This document shows positions 58,520-64,000 of a DNA stretch of 64,000 bases, in pieces. Position numbers and translations under genes: made by a program. The first letter of the stretch is position 1. Every line of letters begins with the position of its first letter. The notes under the pieces were generated by a model. It did no database searches. It was given only the letters and a program-made list of their open reading frames with translations, and was not told where the DNA came from. Source of the stretch: Acanthococcus lagerstroemiae (Eukaryota > Arthropoda > Insecta > Hemiptera > Eriococcidae); assembly GCA_031841125.1 (NCBI GenBank), contig CM063109.1, positions 844,321-908,320 on the forward strand. Direction: 5' to 3'.

Positions 58520-59870
58520 CAGTGGATCAAAAAGTATTTGCACACCTCGAAAAAAGGATGCAGGACTGCACAGGAACAACTTAGGATCCGGAAACATTCA
58601 TTAAACATAAGTAGACGAAAAAAGAAAGCAGATGAAAATATTTTATTCCGAAAGAAATAAATCACCACCTCGAATTAGAGAGAAAAAAAAGGAAAAGGTA
58701 ACCTCAAAAAAGTATTTGCACACCCACAGAATATAACGGGAAAACATAAAAATAAACTAGCATCACTCCCAAAAACAGGAGATCAGTATTTGGTATGCAT
58801 TCCTTTTGCATCTATAATCGCTAGCAGATGTCGCGGCATTGCCTCAGCTAAATTTGCTGTTACCCGGGGACAAACGTTTGACCACGCCGCTTGAAGGGCC
58901 GTTTTCAGATCTTCTCTGTTGGATATTCTCCTCTTACGTACTTCCACTTCTAGTAAACTCCATAAATTTTCGTTCACATTCAAATCCGGCGATTGTGGTG
59001 GGGTAAATAGCCGACGAGGTGCGTTACAGAGCAGCCATTCACCGGTTTTTAGTGCAGTATGCTTGGGATCATTGTCCTGTTGAAAAATAAAGGACTCCTC
59101 CGAGCCTACTTTGCGGGCGCTGCTCTTCGAATTTTTGCGCAATATGCCTGTGTACATATCGGCTGTCATGCTTCCTTCAATGAAGACTAGATTACCCACA
59201 CCGCTGGCTGCCATACACCCCCACACGAGCACCTTGCCTCCTCCGTGTTTGACGGTAGTCTTGAAATTTTCGGGACGCAGCTCTGTGTTCACTTTTCGCC
59301 ATACAAATCCTCGCCCATCTGATCCAAATAAGTTGAATTTACTTTGGTCGGAGAATAAAACTGACTGCCTGAAGGTTGCGGGTTTGTTTACGTACGCTTT
59401 TGCAAATTCTAAACGTTTGACTCGATTGGCTTCGAAAATAACGGTTCCTTACGAGGACATCTTCCATGAAGATCAGCCGAATGGAGCACGTTCCGTACAG
59501 GTTGAGGGTGAACTCTTATTCCTGATGTAAATGCGAGATCATCGACAAGTGCTGAGGTGCTCCGAAATGGATTTTTTCGCGATTCTTGTACACGAGATCT
59601 TTCATGTGTCCATTTTAGTTTTTTTGGTCGCCCTGAACTAGCGTCATTTGCGATTGTTTTTGTGGCTTGAAATCGTTTGATTACATACCGTACTGCAGAA
59701 AATGCATACCCAACTTTCTTCGCAATTTCGCGATAACTTTCACCTTTTTCATGTAAGGTAACAATCCGAGAACGTACAGGTGGTGATATTTCAGACATCT
59801 TGGGCGACATTACGCCTTAATTTCTTACTAAAATTACGTTAATTTTTGTTGATGATACATGTTTCATTCT
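58520..59870 (-). mobile_element. Tc1-like transposon, right end missing
   Basis: The left terminus CAGTGGATCAAAAAGTATTT at 58520 contains AAAAAGTATTTGCACACC, repeated at 58707-58724, 178 bp inward: the IR/DR plan. The matching terminus beyond the transposase start (59810) is not visible, so the right boundary is approximate. The transposase is on the minus strand. Confidence 0.8.
58783..59810 (-). pseudogene. Tc1 DD34E transposase, one frameshift
   Basis: Would cut and paste the element at TA sites. From ATG at 59810: a paired-type helix-turn-helix (RSRIVTLHEKGESYREIAKK), then GRPKKL as the AT-hook and a second HTH. One missing base near 59450 shifts the frame, after which FAKAYVNKP, VLFSDQSKFNLFG (first Asp), FIFQQDNDPKHTA (second Asp) and PPQSPDLNVNENLWSLLE (Glu) follow. 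There are 34 residues between the second Asp and the Glu. It ends ...LLAIIDAKGMHTKY at 58783. About 340 residues in all, close to full Tc1 length, with all three catalytic residues kept. The lesion makes it inactive, but it is the best-preserved DNA transposase here. Confidence 0.92.
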
Positions 59871-59947
59871 ACGCACTACTGGGCCACTTCCTGCTGCCCT
59901 CGTACTTACATACAGGTACGATAACTTGACGCCTGCGTGTAAAACTA
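59871..59947. other. no gene seen
   Basis: Short spacer between the Tc1 element and the next MITE; nothing recognised. Confidence 0.3.
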
Positions 59948-59949
59948 TA

Positions 59950-60155
59950 CAGGGTTAGTCAGTTTTCTTTCCGCCATAGGAAAACTGCGTTACGCTGAAC
60001 AAAGTATGACTTAGTGTGTTATCTACCAATATGTACAGTTCGTTCTGTTATCGGTTATGCGCGCTACACGCTATTCGTGAATAACGACGAAACCGATAAC
60101 AGATCTTCATTGTAACGGAGTTTTCTTATGGCGGAAGGAAAACTGACTAACTCTG
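59950..60155. mobile_element. Tc1/mariner-type MITE, 206 bp
   Basis: Ends CAGGGTTAGTCAGTTTTC and GAAAACTGACTAACTCTG are inverted, flanked by TA (59948-59949 and 60156-60157). The inverted similarity continues inward for about 45 bp through CCGCCATA. The interior is non-coding. Confidence 0.85.
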
Positions 60156-60941
60156 TAATCTGTATAGGTATATTACGGTAACAGTGGAAAAAAAGAGCGT
60201 TAAAACGCGAGTCTGTTGTAGAACAAGGCGAAGCCGAGTTCGGCAACAGAACAAGCGTAAACCGTAAACGCGTTTTTGACCCACTCGTCGTACCGTATAA
60301 TATTATTTTATATACTTAAGTGCACGGAGACAAATTTTTTCCCTGGAGATTTTTTTAAAAATATTAATAATGTTTTCTATCGTGTAAACATCAACTGATT
60401 GAACGTTAACGAAACCAAAGCAGACGATACTCTATTCGCAAGTAGAAAGGCTAGGGTAAACGTACGGAATGCGGTGAACGATCAGCGCATAGAAACGTGT
60501 ACAGTGTACACAGCTAAACACGTCTTGAACACAGGTGTGCATTCTACACTGCCATTGTTTCTTGCTTCTGATTGGCTGGCTTGATCGTTACCGCCACTAG
60601 TCAAAATTGAGCTCGTTATCGCCACTGGCGAAAATAATTCCTAATTTTTCGCAACTCTTCTGGTAACAGTGCATTTCCGCTGATTTGTTTGTCCCGGGAA
60701 AAATATTTTTTCGTGCATGTATATAAAAATAGTATATGTATTTTAAACGAAGGCATGTTTAAAAAAAATTTTTTATAGTACAAATCAACGCAACAAGTTT
60801 CAACTTTCTAAATTCAAACGTTAACGAAGAGCAAAATTTTGGAGCTCTGTTACTTTTGACCAATAGAAATCGTTGAAACGTCGACCAATGAAAATCGTCG
60901 ATAGTCGTAGCGAAAAGTAAAAACATGAAACGCGACGCAAG
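60156..60941. other. no gene seen
   Basis: AT-rich. CCGCCACT and CGCCACTGG words at 60590-60630 resemble hAT ends but do not pair. No coding similarity. Confidence 0.35.
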
Positions 60942-61144
60942 AAAAGGACCAGTGTTGCCAGGTGGGGCGATTTTGCGCCAAAATGGGCGATTTTGAAATT
61001 GGCCGGGCGTTAGAAAATACTGTCGGGCGATGTGTAAAAATTGTGGCGATTTTTAGGCAGAATGCGTGACTTCTCTCTTTTTCTGAGTCTTGAAAAAATC
61101 AAAAAATAAGTTTAATTAAAGAATGATTTGTTTTTTTATAAATT

Positions 61145-61287
61145 CTGGTCCAGTTAAGAAACATAATTTTTTCACGGCGCTGATAACGTTTTCTTGAACT
61201 TGTCCTTCCCCTCCAACTACAAAATACCCATATGTCGATGTGTATTGTGGGTGGCCAGTTATGTTTTATGTTTCTTAACTGGACCAG
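61145..61287. mobile_element. small MITE, 22-bp perfect TIR
   Basis: CTGGTCCAGTTAAGAAACAT AA at 61145-61166 is perfectly inverted at 61266-61287. 143 bp in all, non-coding. No clear duplication. Nested inside 60950-62419. Confidence 0.8.
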
Positions 61288-61384
61288 ACTTTAATCGGAT
61301 TCGGCATCGACGGGCGCATTGTGAATCAAAATGGCGGCTCATCATACCTGTGTGTAAATAATAAATAGTATCCCTACATCCCTA

Positions 61385-61555
61385 CTGCCGTCCAAAAAAT
61401 AATTGACGTACGTTCTATATGGGCCACAACGGAACATACGTCAAATTATTATTTATTTTATTTTTTTATGGAGACTGCCGTGTTAAATTGACGTATGTTA
61501 TATCATGGGCCACCATTGAGCAGTGAACATACGTCAATTATTTTTTGGACGGCAG
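61385..61555. mobile_element. MITE, 171 bp, with repeated TGACGTAYGTT sites
   Basis: CTGCCGTCCAAAAAATAATT at 61385 is inverted at 61536-61555, with flanking CCTA on both sides (61381-61384, 61556-61559). TTGACGTA-GTT occurs four times, two in each orientation, so the element can fold into smaller hairpins as well. Non-coding. Confidence 0.85.
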
Positions 61556-61630
61556 CCTAGTGTGAGAGCTAGTATTCGGACTAGGCAAGTTGTAGGTTCT
61601 CTAGGATCGATCGAAGAAATTGAATGTGGC

Positions 61631-62356
61631 AGTGGCCAAGATTCATATATTACTAACATTACCTCGATCGCTAAGGGGTAAGGGGCAACATTTTTTGTAA
61701 ACTCAACTAAAAAAATTGCAACTATACTCATTGGAAAGGAAATAACAAGGGCTACAACTTTCACGCTTATAAATTTTTCATATAAATGAGTATTTTCCGA
61801 GAAAAGCGCGAAAGAACGGTTTTCGTCTATAAGCGCCTGTGTTAATGCGTTAATGGGCGCGTTTTCCTTGACGTCACAAACGCGCTTATCAGGCAACAGC
61901 ACAGGCTTATCACGCAATTGTGTTGGCTGCAGGCTGCAGTCTGGTCCAAGAAAAAGGTAAACAAAAATTTTCAATGAGAATCTCCATAAGAAAAATAAGG
62001 GCTTGAAAATTTCACATATATTATAACAAGGGGACCTACGTTAAATATGTGATGCTTGTAGTCGTGAAGTACACATTCAGTACATTATGGAAATATATTG
62101 CAAATTTTTATCTTCTCCTCCATTTCTGAAATATTTGCAAAATAGCAGAACGATATTTTCTCTTATGGTAAATTCAATGTAAAAAAATTTGTTTACATTT
62201 TCCTTGGACCAGCCTGCAGCCAGCCACAGTTGCGTGCTGTTGCATGTTAAGCGCGTGCTGTTCCTGATAAGAGTGATGAGCACGTTTGTGACAGACTTCC
62301 ATGCAGTTGCGTCCGCATCGAGGTAACCTTAGTAATATATGAATCTTGGGCAGTGG
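61631..62356. repeat. long inverted repeat, arms about 200 bp
   Basis: Left-arm landmarks: CCAAGATTCATATATTAC (61636), GTCACAAACGCGCTTATCAG (61874), GGCTGCAGGCTG (61925), TGGTCCAAG-AAA and AAACAAA-TTTT (61943-61970). They recur inverted in the right arm at 62160-62350 in the expected mirrored order. The left arm has about 190 bp extra between the first two landmarks, an insertion or a deletion in the right. Confidence 0.75.
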
Positions 62357-62427
62357 CGATTTGTGGCGATTTTCAACTTTTAACATGGCGACTTTTTCGA
62401 AAAAAACCTGGCAACACTGAAAAGGAC

Positions 62428-63175
62428 CTCAGTATCCAATTACCACACAGGCCCTTTTCCTGGCCCACGTCACAAATTCCATATCCACGCTGTTTTATTT
62501 TTCACCGCTGGTTTCACCGGTATCATTGTTGCCAAATCCGGTGCGAATAAACGTAAGATTTGCTGTCTGAAGTTATCGCACTTTCGCTGCATGAGTTTAA
62601 AAAATACTTTTACATCCAACATATAATTGAAAAAGGGACCCATTTATCGGCCCACAATGGTAATGTTGAATTCACGAAAGAAATATGCTGTTTGCACGAA
62701 ATATATAAATGACAAGCGCAATAATAAGTACGAAACAGAAAAAGAAATAGTTTGAAGAAAAAATTAAATTTCAGAACACAATATAATTCACTTACACGAT
62801 AAAATAAAACACGCCCGGAATTTTAATACCGTCTACATACAATGAAAAAAAAAAGACACGATATTACTACGCCCGAAATAAAAAGTTTAAATTCTCGGCC
62901 TTCTTCATACTTGCCACAAATTTACAATCGCGCACAAATTAATGTCAAAATCAAATTTTGGAGCAATAATAAATAATCTATGAATCGATTCTCCCCCTCC
63001 TCAGGAGCCACAAATTCAGACTAAGAGCCAAACCGATATCAAAAACGAATTTGTTGAGTTCGAAACCCCTCGATGATCTCGATGGGGTCATTCTCATAAA
63101 TAATAGGTCTAAAAATTCCTAATGTACTGTGATGAAGGGTAATTTTTACACGCCCACTCTTTTTTTGTTCTCTCA
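62428..63175. other. no gene seen
   Basis: AT-rich with no recognisable element. Confidence 0.35.
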
Positions 63176-63217
63176 ACCGGAGCCCTGAAATCCGCCCTTT
63201 CAAGCATTATCTCAGAA
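63176..63217 (-). mobile_element. fragment of the SINE seen at 12127-12415
   Basis: CCGGAGCCCTGAAATCCGCCCTTTCAAGC-type sequence matches 12215-12252 at about 85%, in the same (minus) orientation. The tRNA-like head is absent. Confidence 0.65.
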
Positions 63218-63587
63218 TTCCCCTCTATGGCGTTTCTAGAGTACTTAAGAAAAAATTCTTAATGACGGTTTTTATAGAAAATTGGATCCCTCTTAAACTC
63301 ATGGATCTCCTATCTCCACAAGTGTGTACGTTATCCGCGATGACGTATAATTTTTGTGTTTAAACAACATAATATACTGTATGCAAGTCATTTCGTGATA
63401 TCGATTTTAAAACTCGTCATTTAAACTTTTTTTTCATGGCTTCACATTTCGTTCAATCACACTTTTTATTCCGTGCTATTTAATACTTCCCATTGAAAAA
63501 GACTGTTTTTCCAAACAGCACCGCATGAGTAAACTGGCTTTTTTATTTGACTGAAACGGAGAGTGAGGTAAAAACCGGAGAGTGAGA

Positions 63588-63732
63588 TAATAGTATATTA
63601 CTATACATGTGGGTAAAGTGAATGTTTACCCAACAAAGGAAAAGTTTGCGATGTGAGCCGTTAGGCGAGTTGAGCAATTTGCTAAGTTGGTAAACGTTCA
63701 CGATACCCGCATGTATTGTAAGATATTTTATT
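63588..63732. repeat. inverted repeat, 46-bp arms
   Basis: ACATGTGGGTAAAGTGAATG in the left arm (63588-63633) pairs with CGTTCACGATACCCGCATGT in the right (63686-63732). About 80% match over the full arm. Likely a MITE; ends not resolved. Confidence 0.65.
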
Positions 63733-64000
63733 CTATATGATGTTAAAACATAAATCTACCATCTTCCCTTTCAAAATCAAAATCGCACGAATTCAGATTC
63801 ACACTATCAGGATACACAAATTCATGGAATGGAAGGAACGTGAACACGTGAACGAATCAGGCTCTCACGCTTGTTGAACTTTTCAAGCGTTTTCATTGGT
63901 TCATACTGTGGTCGACCCGTTTCTTCATTGTACCTTATTTTTCTTTCACGCCTAGCATAGTTGCAGGTGAAATGCACTTTTACCCGCAGATAGCTTACCG
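63733..64000. other. no gene seen
   Basis: AT-rich end of the window with no recognised feature. Confidence 0.3.

Larger units (their letters stand above)
60950..62419. mobile_element. hAT-like element, 1.47 kb, filled with nested inverted repeats
   Basis: CAGTGTTGCCAGG (60950) and CCTGGCAACACTG (62419) are perfect inverted ends, and the 8-bp direct repeat AAAAGGAC flanks it without mismatch (60942-60949 and 62420-62427). GGGCGATTTT/GTGGCGAT words repeat near both ends. The interior holds three separate inverted-repeat structures at 61145-61287, 61385-61555 and 61631-62356. No transposase frame. Confidence 0.92.

Noticed and set aside
59111..59530. Plus-strand open frame of 139 codons
   Set aside because: Antisense to the Tc1 transposase.

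Overview
This window reads as repeat-dense nuclear DNA of an insect. The evidence is one spliced exon of a very-long-chain fatty acid elongase (ELOVL) with insect-type sequence, insect-type transposon families (jockey-like, R1-like, copia-like, gypsy-like, Tc1, mariner, hAT, Ginger-like), AT-rich intergenic DNA and many short microsatellites. Scattered runs built from TACGTA, CTCGTAC and TACCTACC would suit a sternorrhynchan hemipteran such as a mealybug or scale insect, but that placement is a guess. No bacterial gene, rRNA, functional tRNA, CRISPR array or operon is visible.

Layout. 1-8 kb: a degenerate tandem repeat (0.8-1.4 kb), a TIR element (2.0-2.4 kb), a 5'-truncated jockey-like retrotransposon with perfect target-site duplications (3.45-6.01 kb), and a decayed R1-like retrotransposon on the minus strand (6.9-8.2 kb). 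9-13.5 kb: a composite hAT-like element (9.14-10.92 kb) enclosing long inverted arms, an R1-like 3' end and a nested hAT MITE; a tRNA-headed SINE (12.1-12.4 kb); and the ELOVL exon (13.27-13.46 kb), the only host coding sequence I can support. 15-19 kb: a degraded gypsy integrase with its 3' LTR, then a mariner deletion derivative. 22-27.4 kb: a large decayed copia element on the minus strand lacking its 3' end. 28.8-32.8 kb: a long TIR element and a second R1-like retrotransposon directly abutting a (TTA)n/(TAC)n microsatellite. 34-38 kb: a Tc1-like IR/DR non-autonomous element, a hairpin cluster, an OTU-protease-like coding fragment split by a hAT MITE, and AT-rich tandem repeats. 41-46.9 kb: a 2.6-kb hAT-like element carrying a Ginger-like element with 99-bp TIRs and a 145-bp tandem repeat, then a hAT MITE, a solo gypsy LTR, and a reverse-transcriptase fragment broken by a MITE. 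49.8-63.7 kb: hAT transposase remains, a Tc1 DD34E transposon, and a series of MITEs, several nested.

Most of the window is layered insertion history, dated relative to one another by nesting and by target-site duplications. A recurrent pattern of decay is visible: in-frame TGA stops and lost catalytic residues in unrelated retrotransposons mostly sit where a CpG would have been, which suggests methylation-driven C-to-T decay. Nothing here forms a gene pathway; the ELOVL exon presumably belongs to a gene whose long introns hold much of this repeat load.
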